DNA from: Caldifarciminota bacterium
GTDB taxonomy: Bacteria > Hydrothermota > Tepidihabitantia > Tepidihabitantales > Tepidihabitantaceae
Direction: 5' to 3'
Length of the DNA stretch: 7,029 nt
NCBI GenBank assembly: GCA_903908785.1
Contig: CAIVTL010000376.1
Coordinates: 1 to 7,029 of the forward strand
Shown here piece by piece: positions 1 through 6,165 of this stretch. The stretch's first letter is position 1; the number at the start of each line of letters is the position of its first letter. The notes below the pieces were generated by a model, which was not told the origin of the DNA, searched no databases, and was given only the letters and a program-made list of their open reading frames with translations. A program made the position numbers and the translations under genes.

Positions 1-621
1 CCAATGAGCAAGATGTGCCTTGGCGAAGCTATCATGGTAACTGACGGTCCTCTGGAGGACAGCGAGGTTCGAAGACACGACGGGCAGGGACTTGCGGCTG
101 GTTACGGACGCGATGTGCTTGGTAAGTGACTCGGTCGTGAGTCGATAGGATCGAATGTCATTGCGGAGGACACCACCCCAGGAATTTCCACTGGCGTCCA
201 CCGGAAGCTCCGTCGCTGATCCGTGGGAAGACGTTGGCAGAGACGGGGACAGCGGGACGTCGTAGGGGTCGTTCTTAAGCTCTGTCGCTGATCCGTGGAA
301 AGACGTCAGCAATCTGCGTGTTACCGAGCGGGCATAGAGGTGCACGGCGAATCCGAACGCCGCCTCAAGTAGCACGACGGCCGATACCCAGAACACAATA
401 GCGCGAGTTCGCGCGTGCCTGAAGACGAACTTTCCCGCTAGCATTCCTACGCCAAACAGGATAAGCGAGCGAATGAGTGACCAGACATTCAAGTCGCCCG
501 CCAGCCCCCGCACTATGCACGTTACCCACAAGAGCCCCGCCGCGCCCCACTTGTGCCAAGACCGACGGGACTCTCCAGTGCTGGCTGTCTCGCCCGGTTC
601 TGGGCCGTTGGTGATACTCAT
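1..621 (-). CDS. Membrane protein, three predicted TM helices, C-terminus outside window
   Basis: An open frame runs from an ATG at 621 to base 1 without a stop, giving 207 residues of a protein whose end lies outside the window. AGGAAG sits a few bases upstream of the ATG and supports this start. Residues 1-22 are hydrophilic. Three hydrophobic stretches follow at about 25-41 (weakest), 47-66 and 74-97. Beyond residue 100 the chain is polar and rich in Ser and Thr, so a membrane anchor with a large soluble C-terminal part is likely. HGSATEL occurs twice, at residues 109-115 and 133-139, reflecting a DNA duplication with a 72-base period. I do not recognise the family and propose no function. 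Repeat copy A lies 49-128 bases upstream of the start. Confidence 0.72.
   Translation of the reverse strand, partial: MSITNGPEPGETASTGESRRSWHKWGAAGLLWVTCIVRGLAGDLNVWSLIRSLILFGVGMLAGKFVFRHARTRAIVFWVSAVVLLEAAFGFAVHLYARSVTRRLLTSFHGSATELKNDPYDVPLSPSLPTSSHGSATELPVDASGNSWGGVLRNDIRSYRLTTESLTKHIASVTSRKSLPVVSSNLAVLQRTVSYHDSFAKAHLAHW
205..311 (-). repeat. Imperfect 35-base direct repeat with 72-base period inside the partial membrane-protein gene
   Basis: Bases 205-239 and 277-311 match at 31 of 35 positions, including 15 identical bases in a row (gtcgctgatccgtgg). The offset of 72 bases is exactly 24 codons, so the frame is kept and the protein shows HGSATEL twice. It looks like a tandem in-frame duplication whose second half has drifted. 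Confidence 0.85.
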
Positions 622-669
622 CTTCACTTCCTAGGGAAGGAAAGGGATACCCTCTATATGACAGGGTCT

Positions 670-749
670 CGTCAGGACTGCGGTTTCGGATTCCATCGCG
701 GACATGGTGGCGGCCCAGTGGGTCATATCAAATGCGCGGGGCGCGGGGA
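670..749 (-). repeat. Intergenic repeat copy A
   Basis: First of three related copies. The core at 687-707 contains ccatcgcggacatgg and matches copy B at all 21 positions. It matches copy C at 18 of 21, all differences being transitions. Similarity to C continues to about 745. The copy overlaps the stop codon (728-730) of the gene to its right and ends 49 bases upstream of the start of the gene to its left. The strand given follows the flanking genes. No strong dyad symmetry is visible, so it does not look like a simple hairpin. Confidence 0.75.
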
Positions 750-1402
750 ATCTCCTCCCCGGAGCCTCTCTCGTCACTGGCAGCTTCTGCGAGCGCCCGG
801 TCGATGCGCCGTCGCACCTCATCAATAGGCAGCAGCCTGAAATCAGCGTTGTCATCCAACACCGCGTGGAGAACCATGATGAACGGCGCGACGAAATGAG
901 TGTACAATGTGACCCAAGCCGGCACCCAGCGAAAATCGTCCAAGAAGCCGCTGATGACCTGAGGAATGACCTCGGAAGACCCGGCTATTCTCCCCTCTCT
1001 AGCCCACGCGAGCTGATTCTTCAATGGCGAGGTCCATGTCTCAAAGAAGCTGGCAACGTTCTTGCGGGTCCCGCTCTTCACACACTCGAAATACATCTCT
1101 CCCCGGCTGTCAAGCAGGTCTTGTACGTACTCCTTGCCGTCAAGAGGAGGTAAGATGTCAACGGCCAGATGTATGCAGTGCAGGCATAGATCCTCCCTGG
1201 CGCCCACGTCTTGCCTCGAGTCGAGCGTCCTGACCACAAGCACGAAGTAGAAGAACGCAAACACCTCGAACAAAGTTGGTACGTCATCATGCTTTCTGGT
1301 CGTCGTGATGTTCTCCACGCAGTCCCAGTAGAACCTGTGAAACGAAAAAGACCAGGCGGCAAATTGCTCGGCCAGTGCCTCAGCTGGTGTGGACGCAGGC
1401 AT
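728..1402 (-). CDS. Hypothetical protein, 224 residues
   Basis: The frame starts at an ATG (1402) with a good ribosome site, AGGAG six bases upstream, and ends in TGA at 728. I do not recognise the protein. It is rich in aromatic and aliphatic residues. Hydrophobic stretches lie at about 43-60 (LFEVFAFFYFVLVV) and 158-182. These may be buried helices or marginal membrane segments, and no signal peptide is evident. The last 20 residues are charged and look disordered. The stop falls inside repeat copy A, so the final codons may come from sequence the repeat brought in. The gene stands apart from its neighbours by more than 100 bases on each side. A 7-base-pair hairpin lies just upstream of the ribosome site. 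The opposite-strand frames here are shorter and lack comparable ribosome sites. Confidence 0.75.
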   Translation of the reverse strand: MPASTPAEALAEQFAAWSFSFHRFYWDCVENITTTRKHDDVPTLFEVFAFFYFVLVVRTLDSRQDVGAREDLCLHCIHLAVDILPPLDGKEYVQDLLDSRGEMYFECVKSGTRKNVASFFETWTSPLKNQLAWAREGRIAGSSEVIPQVISGFLDDFRWVPAWVTLYTHFVAPFIMVLHAVLDDNADFRLLPIDEVRRRIDRALAEAASDERGSGEEIPRAPRI

Positions 1403-1416
1403 CGCCGGCTCCTATT

Positions 1417-1440
1417 TGTGCCTGGGTAGTTCTAGGCACA
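1417..1440 (-). promoter_or_regulatory. Hairpin just upstream of a ribosome binding site
   Basis: Bases 1417-1423 (tgtgcct) and 1434-1440 (aggcaca) are perfect inverted repeats with a 10-base loop. In the minus-strand transcript the stem ends within about five bases of the AGGAG of the gene starting at 1402. It could affect translation initiation. A terminator role is unlikely because no U-run follows. Seven pairs can arise by chance, so the functional reading is only a suggestion. Confidence 0.35.
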
Positions 1441-1457
1441 CGAAACCAACCCATTCG

Positions 1458-1522
1458 CGTCACGACCGATGGTACGGATTCCATCGCGGACATGGAAGTG
1501 GCCGTGCGGGGCATCATGCTGC
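1458..1522 (-). repeat. Intergenic repeat copy B
   Basis: The core at 1475-1495 is identical to the core of copy A over 21 bases. The flank towards 1458 (cgtcacgaccgatgg) still resembles A and C. The flank towards 1520 (gcggggcatcatgctgcg) resembles A only loosely and needs a one-codon shift to align. It ends one base short of the stop codon (1524-1526) of the gene to its right and lies about 56 bases upstream of the start at 1402. Confidence 0.72.
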
Positions 1523-1523
1523 G

Positions 1524-2156
1524 TCACGGATTCACGGTCAGCGATTCGACAAAGGTTCTCAGCCGTCTATCGGCCGTGGCTGCATCCGCGACTGTCACGG
1601 CGACGCGGAGAGCTTGTCGGGCGGAATCGCTCGCAGGTCCACTGGCCTCGCGCGGACGGATGGACGCTGCCAGCACGAATTCGCGGACCCGCCCGTAGTT
1701 GCCGTCAGACAGACCTTCCACCGCTGCCAGCGCACAGTAGTGGTGTAGTCCATCAGGGAAGAGCCACGCCGCCGATTCGTAGCACATGCTCGCGACGCTG
1801 ACAGACACTCTGAGACGCTCTGACCCAGGGCTCTCCCGCCGACACGACTCCAGTATCGCCGACCCCCTGAGGTGTAGCATGCTCGCCAGTATTGACAGGT
1901 CATTGTCGGGATCGATAACCGACGAGGCCCCAACGGCGAGGTCAAGTCCTGTCGTCTCCACTGCACCCCAAAACACAGCAAATGGCTCACCGTGTAACCG
2001 GCGCGCAAGGGCGGTCAGCAGCCCTGTGCCGAGTCTACGCCACTTCGGCTGCTTCTGCAGCCACACCACTAGCTCCTCGGAGGTGAGTTGCTCGATGTCC
2101 TTCCCTCCAGGCGGGCGAGGGGGGCGCTTGGGCCGCAGGAAGTCGAAGATACCCAT
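1524..2156 (-). CDS. Hypothetical protein, about 210 residues
   Basis: The frame ends in TGA at 1524. I prefer the ATG at 2156, giving a protein that begins MGIFDFLRPK, a common start for small cytoplasmic proteins. An in-frame GTG at 2180 would add eight residues, and neither start has a strong ribosome site. A basic, Pro-rich segment (residues 8-18) precedes a mostly helical body: roughly 22-58, then Ala- and Leu-rich helices at 84-105, 113-150 and 172-205. The helix pairs are vaguely repeat-like, but I could not align a TPR consensus. No membrane segment or catalytic motif is seen, and I recognise no family. Repeat copy C ends about 47 bases upstream and copy B follows the stop directly. 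Confidence 0.72.
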   Translation of the reverse strand: MGIFDFLRPKRPPRPPGGKDIEQLTSEELVVWLQKQPKWRRLGTGLLTALARRLHGEPFAVFWGAVETTGLDLAVGASSVIDPDNDLSILASMLHLRGSAILESCRRESPGSERLRVSVSVASMCYESAAWLFPDGLHHYCALAAVEGLSDGNYGRVREFVLAASIRPREASGPASDSARQALRVAVTVADAATADRRLRTFVESLTVNP

Positions 2157-2202
2157 CAGTTCGCCCCGGACGCGGTCCACAAATACTGGTTCATCTCTGC
2201 CC

Positions 2203-2280
2203 CATCAGCGCCAAAGGTTTGGATTTCGTCGCGGACATGGTAGCGGTCGGGTACGTCATGTCAAACGCGTGCGGAGTGGA
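2203..2280 (-). repeat. Intergenic repeat copy C
   Basis: Third copy. The core at 2220-2240 differs from copy A by three transitions. By hand alignment 27 of the following 39 bases also match A, including gtcat.tcaaa. It lies in the gap between two minus-strand genes, 80 bases past the stop at 2360 and about 47 bases before the start at 2156. Confidence 0.72.
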
Positions 2281-2359
2281 CTGCGCATCGGCCCGGGAGG
2301 AGTGCTATCGTGTGCCCCGGAATCGCGCCCTTGAGACCTCAGAAAGTGTAGAGTCCTGC

Positions 2360-2677
2360 CTACCACTGCGAGACCCACAGCGGAAGGTTCTTCACCTCCA
2401 CAGGGACACCATCCTTCATATTGCAGCCTGCAATATACACAGGTACTCCGCCGCCAAGCTCCTGCAGAGTGTTGGCTCCTGTCACCTTCTCTATTTGCCC
2501 GACCTGTTGTGACAGGCTGGAAGTCTCCCAGGTAAGCTCGTCAAGTTTGCTCGACATTGAGAGCAACAGCAACGCGATGACGGTCAAGGCAATGCAGCCG
2601 TAGATGCAGAGTACCCTACCAAACAGCATGTGGCCAAGAACTCTGAGCAACCAACCGGGTCGCGTTTGATCATTCAT
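2360..2677 (-). CDS. Small single-pass membrane protein, 105 residues
   Basis: The ATG at 2677 has a near-perfect ribosome site (AGGAGG, six bases upstream) and the frame ends in TAG at 2360. Residues 1-17 are basic. About 18-42 form one strongly hydrophobic helix containing ALTVIALLLLS. Residues 43-65 are polar with a heptad-like pattern suggesting a short coiled coil. The last 40 residues form a small Gly- and Val-rich tail with a single Cys (in YIAGCNMKDG) and a Trp-rich end. By the positive-inside rule the N-terminus is cytoplasmic and the coiled coil and tail are outside. It follows the cyclase-like gene after 184 bases. The family is not recognised. A small membrane sensor or effector working with a neighbour is conceivable but unsupported. 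Confidence 0.75.
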   Translation of the reverse strand: MNDQTRPGWLLRVLGHMLFGRVLCIYGCIALTVIALLLLSMSSKLDELTWETSSLSQQVGQIEKVTGANTLQELGGGVPVYIAGCNMKDGVPVEVKNLPLWVSQW

Positions 2678-2861
2678 CGAAACCTCCTATTACAGATATG
2701 GCAATACGCGGACTTCGGGGCAGTATTCACCGCACCGTCCGCGTCGCGATAGGCTCGGCGCGCAGACAACTGCAGGGCTGCGGATGAAAGACCGTGGGTG
2801 CCAAAACGCAATCCCCAGGTCACGCACTGTTCCTCGCTGCACTCCCGTCACGCCGCGGTCC

Positions 2862-3716
2862 TCAAATCGGTCCTCCGGTGCGAACTCGGGACTCAAAGTA
2901 CTCGCGAAGCCTAGCGTACTTGGCGGCGCGGTCACATCTGCCAGCCTCGCGGAAATGCCTCTCCTCCTGCTCTATCCAGAGACGAGCGTCAATGATGTCG
3001 GTCAGCATGTGTTCCAGTCCGCCGACTGCTACCGCGTAGCCGCGTCCCAGGTAGTCAACATAGCAAAGTTCGTCGGCATCGGAAAGTACCGCCAGGCAGC
3101 CGGACGCGTGTTTGGCCCAGCCCTCGGCCATGTCGTCTGCTTCTCCTATTCGTCTTGATGCAGCATCTCCGAGAACTCGTCGGAGCCGTGGCCCGACAAT
3201 GACGCGCGGGAACTCAGCTTTTTCGACGAGTAACGTGTGGACCTCTTCCAGCGCGGGTCCGTAGACCTGTCCGTGCGGGAATAGGTCGGTGGTCGCCAGT
3301 CCCAACTCCACACTGCACTGCAGCGGCACCTTGGCAATGAGTCCACCCAATAGTGCCGCGGCGCAGGACAAGACGAGCCCGTACGTATCGCTGAAACGGC
3401 TAGGATTGCTTGGAAACGGCACGCCGACCACGACTGAGTCGCCGAAAGCCTGCCACACCAGGCGCGAATCAAGGCCAATGAACCGCCCATCTCGGCTGAT
3501 GTTCAGAAGTGCATTCCTGAAGTGCTTCTGCAACTGAAACACGGGCGCGGCCGCTCGACGCCAACGTTCCGGGATCCCACTGACGTCGCAACCGTCATCG
3601 AGCGGATTCCCCACAACCCGGAGGGCCTCCGTCTGGCCCATTATGTCCAGAATTGCCACGACGTACTGCTGGACATCGTAGCACGTGTCTGGCCCAGTTC
3701 TAGAACTACCTAACAT
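2862..3716 (-). CDS. Class III nucleotidyl cyclase-like domain protein (possibly degenerate)
   Basis: The frame ends in TGA at 2862. I prefer the ATG at 3716 (284 residues). A GTG at 3779, with GGAGGAG 12 bases upstream, would add 21 residues whose codons look intergenic. With the longer numbering, AILDIMGQ (41-48), WQAFGDSVVVG (109-119), a Gly-rich strand (145-161), GQVYGPALEEV (170-180), FPRVIV (190-195) and a final DADELCYVDYLG (234-245) follow the order of class III adenylyl/guanylyl cyclase homology domains. Both metal-binding Asp positions (D45, D114) are kept. The usual transition-state Asn and Arg of the GxxVNxAxR segment appear as Glu and Thr, so activity is doubtful. Residues 262-298 form a charged helix. 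The gene follows the AAA+ gene and is probably in its transcript. The fold call rests on motif reading only. Confidence 0.78.
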   Translation of the reverse strand: MLGSSRTGPDTCYDVQQYVVAILDIMGQTEALRVVGNPLDDGCDVSGIPERWRRAAAPVFQLQKHFRNALLNISRDGRFIGLDSRLVWQAFGDSVVVGVPFPSNPSRFSDTYGLVLSCAAALLGGLIAKVPLQCSVELGLATTDLFPHGQVYGPALEEVHTLLVEKAEFPRVIVGPRLRRVLGDAASRRIGEADDMAEGWAKHASGCLAVLSDADELCYVDYLGRGYAVAVGGLEHMLTDIIDARLWIEQEERHFREAGRCDRAAKYARLREYFESRVRTGGPI

Positions 3717-3788
3717 GGAGCCGCCCTTTTGTGGTAGGCGGAAGGCAGCAGACCTAACGGTTGCTCTTGGGTGTAACACATTACGTGC

Positions 3789-4958
3789 TTACTCCTCCGC
3801 CATGCCGCGGTAGCGTTCAAAGTCGTCTTCGTCGTGCTGCGCTTTCACTACCATGAGTGCCTGCATTATGTCGGCGAGTTCGATTACGCGAGGTACCGTG
3901 ACCGCGATGCGGGCCGCTTCTTTGACGACCAGTTCGATTTCCGCGCAGGTGTAGTTCGCGGTCATATCAGCGCAGGCCAGCAGGTCTACCCTAAGCTGCG
4001 GCTTGCCGTCGAGGTAGAGGCGAAACAGTTCGACCCGCGCCTCAAGGTCAGGTGGGCCGACATAGATTTTCTTGTCGAGCCGCCCCGGACGGCGAGCAGC
4101 CTCGTCGACCTTGCTCGGGAGGTTCGTTGCGCCGACGACCAGCACGCGCGACTGCCAGGCGTTCTCCAGTTGCTTCAGGAACTCCGCCACCTCTGCCGCG
4201 TAATGGTACCACAGGTCAGTACCGTTGCGCGCGGGAAGGAAGGCTTCTATCTCATCAAGGAAGAGCAATGTCGGCGCTTTGTCGCGCGCCTCCTGGAACA
4301 TCTTACCGATGAGGCCCTGCGTGCCATGGACGTAGGTGCTTGCGATGTCTGAGCCGCGCACTTCACGGAAGTTGAAGCCGAGCCGCGTCGCGAGCTTGCG
4401 GGCGATGTATGTCTTGCCGCAGCCCGGTGGTCCGTACAGCAGGATTCCGTTGGGAAGGCCAATCCCAAACGTGCGATATCTCTCCGGCTCGCGCATCGGC
4501 ATGAGGACGTCGCGTTCGAGGATTGCCTTGAGTTCGTGCATGCCGGCCACGCCGGGCCACGCGTTCGCCGCATCAAGAGCCGGTTCAGCGCCGACGGGCG
4601 CGCTCGTGCCGGGTATGTTCAGGGTTTGCATCAGCCACTCCTTTGTAACCATCGCTTCGGGGTCGCCCGGGCTGAGTTCGCTCTCCAGGCATAGCCATGC
4701 CAGCGCCTCGGAATACCAGTGCCATTCTCGCAGCAACTGGATTCTGAGCCTCAGAGCGAGTCGGCGCTCGGACGCGAAAGTCGGGTCGTCGCGGAAGAGC
4801 GGCCAGCGCTGGTCCATCATCCGGTCGAGGAACCGCAGCGCCCTGCGTTTGTGGCCGCGGGCAAGCTGCTCCGCGAGTTTGCCCCTCCAGTTGTCGGGTA
4901 TTTCCGGATTCGCAAGACTGCGGGGAACCGGATACCGAACATCTTCCATGCGCCGCAT
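3789..4958 (-). CDS. AAA+ ATPase (FtsH/CDC48-type single AAA module) with helical N-terminal domain
   Basis: A 389-residue protein read from the ATG at 4958, one base after the upstream stop, with GGAG nine bases before it. An in-frame ATG at 5012 would overlap the upstream gene by 53 bases and is less likely. Residues 20-110 are helical and TPR-like. From about 135 a classical AAA module follows: GVAGMHELK, Walker A GPPGCGKT (176-183), a pore-loop-like segment with Tyr (SDIASTYV, 193-200), Walker B LLFLDEIE (231-238), sensor 1 GATN (276-279) and RRPGR (289-293) with the arginine-finger positions. The C-terminal helical lid ends near 370, followed by an acidic tail. All ATPase residues look intact. 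Such proteins form hexamers that unfold or remodel substrates. No protease domain is attached, and the Lon-like partner upstream suggests a shared role. Confidence 0.93.
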   Translation of the reverse strand: MRRMEDVRYPVPRSLANPEIPDNWRGKLAEQLARGHKRRALRFLDRMMDQRWPLFRDDPTFASERRLALRLRIQLLREWHWYSEALAWLCLESELSPGDPEAMVTKEWLMQTLNIPGTSAPVGAEPALDAANAWPGVAGMHELKAILERDVLMPMREPERYRTFGIGLPNGILLYGPPGCGKTYIARKLATRLGFNFREVRGSDIASTYVHGTQGLIGKMFQEARDKAPTLLFLDEIEAFLPARNGTDLWYHYAAEVAEFLKQLENAWQSRVLVVGATNLPSKVDEAARRPGRLDKKIYVGPPDLEARVELFRLYLDGKPQLRVDLLACADMTANYTCAEIELVVKEAARIAVTVPRVIELADIMQALMVVKAQHDEDDFERYRGMAEE

Positions 4959-4959
4959 G

Positions 4960-6015
4960 TTAATCGGCTCCGCGCCGTGCTGGTGTGCCGGCACCGGGAC
5001 CCTGACTCCCAACCATCTTGAACATGTCCAGTTGCCCTGGTGACGAGACGAATTGCAGGACCTCGCTCACATGCCCGACCGGCACAATCTTCATGGGCCA
5101 GTCCTGAAGGAACGGCTGCGCCTTTGCCTCGTCCGCGTTCTCGCAGGGGAGGTACACTTCCCGAGCTCCACCGCGCACTGCTGCGTGCAGGCGCTGGGGG
5201 ACATCGCCAACCGGCAACAGACGGCCGTCCGTGCCGACCCTGCCAGCTATCGCCGTGCCGCGTCGCAGCGGGACGCCGGTCAACGCAGAGACCAGGCCCA
5301 CGGTAACTGCTGCCCCGAGCGTGTCGGACTGAACCGGTATGTCCCCTATCTCCGCAGTGACGACAACGTCGGTCAGTTCCAGTGACGCGGCCGCGAATCC
5401 GAACTCTGACAGGTGTGCCCTGATGTACGCAACAGCGGCGGCGACGCTTTCAGACATGACGCGTCCCACCGCGCCGGTCGGAACGACTTCGCCCGTGCCG
5501 GTCAAGGTGAGGGCCTCAATGCGCACGGGCATATCCACACCGGTGGCCAAACCCATGACGACGCCGACCTGAGCCCGGGCTGCGGCTGGGATGTTCGCGA
5601 CTTGCGCTGCAGTGGAAAGAACCGGTACAGGCCGCTCGACTGCGAGGCCTCGCCGTTCGTCGAAATGCTCACGGAATTCTGGTGAACCGGGGGGCTCTGC
5701 CGCACGTGCGGACGGTTCTGCGCAGAGGAGTATGTCAGGCAAATCGGATTCGGGCGCATCAGTCGGTCGGCGAACTATCGCCGCAGGTTCATCCGCATGT
5801 GCCCGTCCGGCCTCTAGGACGGATGATACTGTGGCCTTCGAGACGTCCCCGCCGAGGCGCACCCATCGGTCTACTTCGTCCTTGCTGAAGAGCCAGAGCT
5901 TGCCTCTCTTGTGCGCGGGCAAACCACGTTTGTCTATCCAGCGGTAGACAGTGAAGCGTTTGACGCCGAGATAGCCCGCAACGTCGTCAACCGAGAGCCA
6001 GCGGTCGTCAGTCAC
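4960..6015 (-). CDS. Helix-turn-helix protein with C-terminal Lon-protease-like domain, catalytic dyad apparently lost
   Basis: A 351-residue protein starting with GTG at 6015, preceded by GAGG four bases away. Residues 5-53 match the excisionase/MerR-like HTH (SVDDVAGYLGVKRFTVYRWI, then a KRGKLW wing and a DEVDRWV end). Residues 54-135 look like a disordered, Pro/Ala/Glu-rich linker. Residues 150-323 match the Lon (S16) proteolytic fold: GDIPVQSDTLG (224-234) aligns with Lon GAIPKDGPSAG, LVSALTG (241-247) is typical, and LPVGDVPQRL (277-286) aligns with LPIGGLKEKL. The Ser position holds T232 and the Lys position R285, so proteolysis is unlikely. The C-terminal domain of RadA/Sms has also lost this dyad. 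No ATPase domain is present, but an AAA+ gene follows at once. It probably binds DNA and may regulate its own operon. Confidence 0.9.
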   Translation of the reverse strand: MTDDRWLSVDDVAGYLGVKRFTVYRWIDKRGLPAHKRGKLWLFSKDEVDRWVRLGGDVSKATVSSVLEAGRAHADEPAAIVRRPTDAPESDLPDILLCAEPSARAAEPPGSPEFREHFDERRGLAVERPVPVLSTAAQVANIPAAARAQVGVVMGLATGVDMPVRIEALTLTGTGEVVPTGAVGRVMSESVAAAVAYIRAHLSEFGFAAASLELTDVVVTAEIGDIPVQSDTLGAAVTVGLVSALTGVPLRRGTAIAGRVGTDGRLLPVGDVPQRLHAAVRGGAREVYLPCENADEAKAQPFLQDWPMKIVPVGHVSEVLQFVSSPGQLDMFKMVGSQGPGAGTPARRGAD

Positions 6016-6066
6016 TTGACCTCAACTGACTTGCAGCTTCGCAGCGCACAATAGCTGAAATGCAGT

Positions 6067-6083
6067 AACCATAGTCAACCATA
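6067..6083 (-). promoter_or_regulatory. Tandem direct repeat, candidate operator
   Basis: On the plus strand aaccata occurs at 6067-6073 and again at 6077-6083, exactly 10 bases apart; the minus strand reads TATGGTTGAC TATGGTTACT. The pair covers the predicted transcription start of the promoter at 6091-6119. It lies upstream of the gene for an HTH protein of a family that often binds direct repeats. Autoregulation fits the position but is inferred. Confidence 0.45.
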
Positions 6084-6090
6084 CAATCTA

Positions 6091-6119
6091 ATAATGCCAC
6101 CTACGTAGCTTTATGTCAA
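6091..6119 (-). promoter_or_regulatory. Sigma70-type promoter for the HTH/Lon-like and AAA+ operon
   Basis: On the minus strand a perfect -35 hexamer TTGACA (6119-6114) is followed by a 17-base spacer and CATTAT (6096-6091, four of six consensus bases). Transcription would start near 6084, leaving a leader of roughly 70 bases before the GTG at 6015. It is the best promoter-like sequence I see in the window, and the surrounding 150 bases are visibly A+T-richer than the genes. Confidence 0.65.
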
Positions 6120-6165
6120 GCTTTGCTTTGCTATGTGCTACATGGTGGCGATGTGCAAACGGAGG

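Noticed and set aside
670..2280. Integron cassette array, with the repeats as attC sites
   Set aside because: The gene-plus-repeat layout is suggestive, but no RYYYAAC/GTTRRRY core pairs and no clear imperfect dyad are visible in the copies, and there is no integrase gene in the window.
670..2280. CRISPR array
   Set aside because: Only three diverged copies occur, 740-790 bases apart with genes between them, without regular short spacers.
1786..2334. 182-residue plus-strand frame and other plus-strand frames over 700-2500
   Set aside because: They lie antisense to minus-strand genes with better ribosome sites. The similar peptides they share (FHRGHGSGR-like) come only from the DNA repeat.
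3696..3707. Perfect 12-base palindrome agttctagaact as an operator
   Set aside because: It lies inside the first codons of the cyclase-like gene when read from the preferred start, and one such palindrome can occur by chance.
4960..5012. Upstream ATG at 5012 as start of the AAA+ gene
   Set aside because: It would overlap the Lon-like gene by 53 bases. The ATG at 4958 has GGAG at a suitable distance and starts one base after the upstream stop.
4960..6015. RadA/Sms or true Lon protease identity
   Set aside because: There is no zinc finger, RecA-like ATPase or AAA+ domain in this chain and the Ser/Lys dyad is not kept. Only the Lon-like C-terminal fold is shared.
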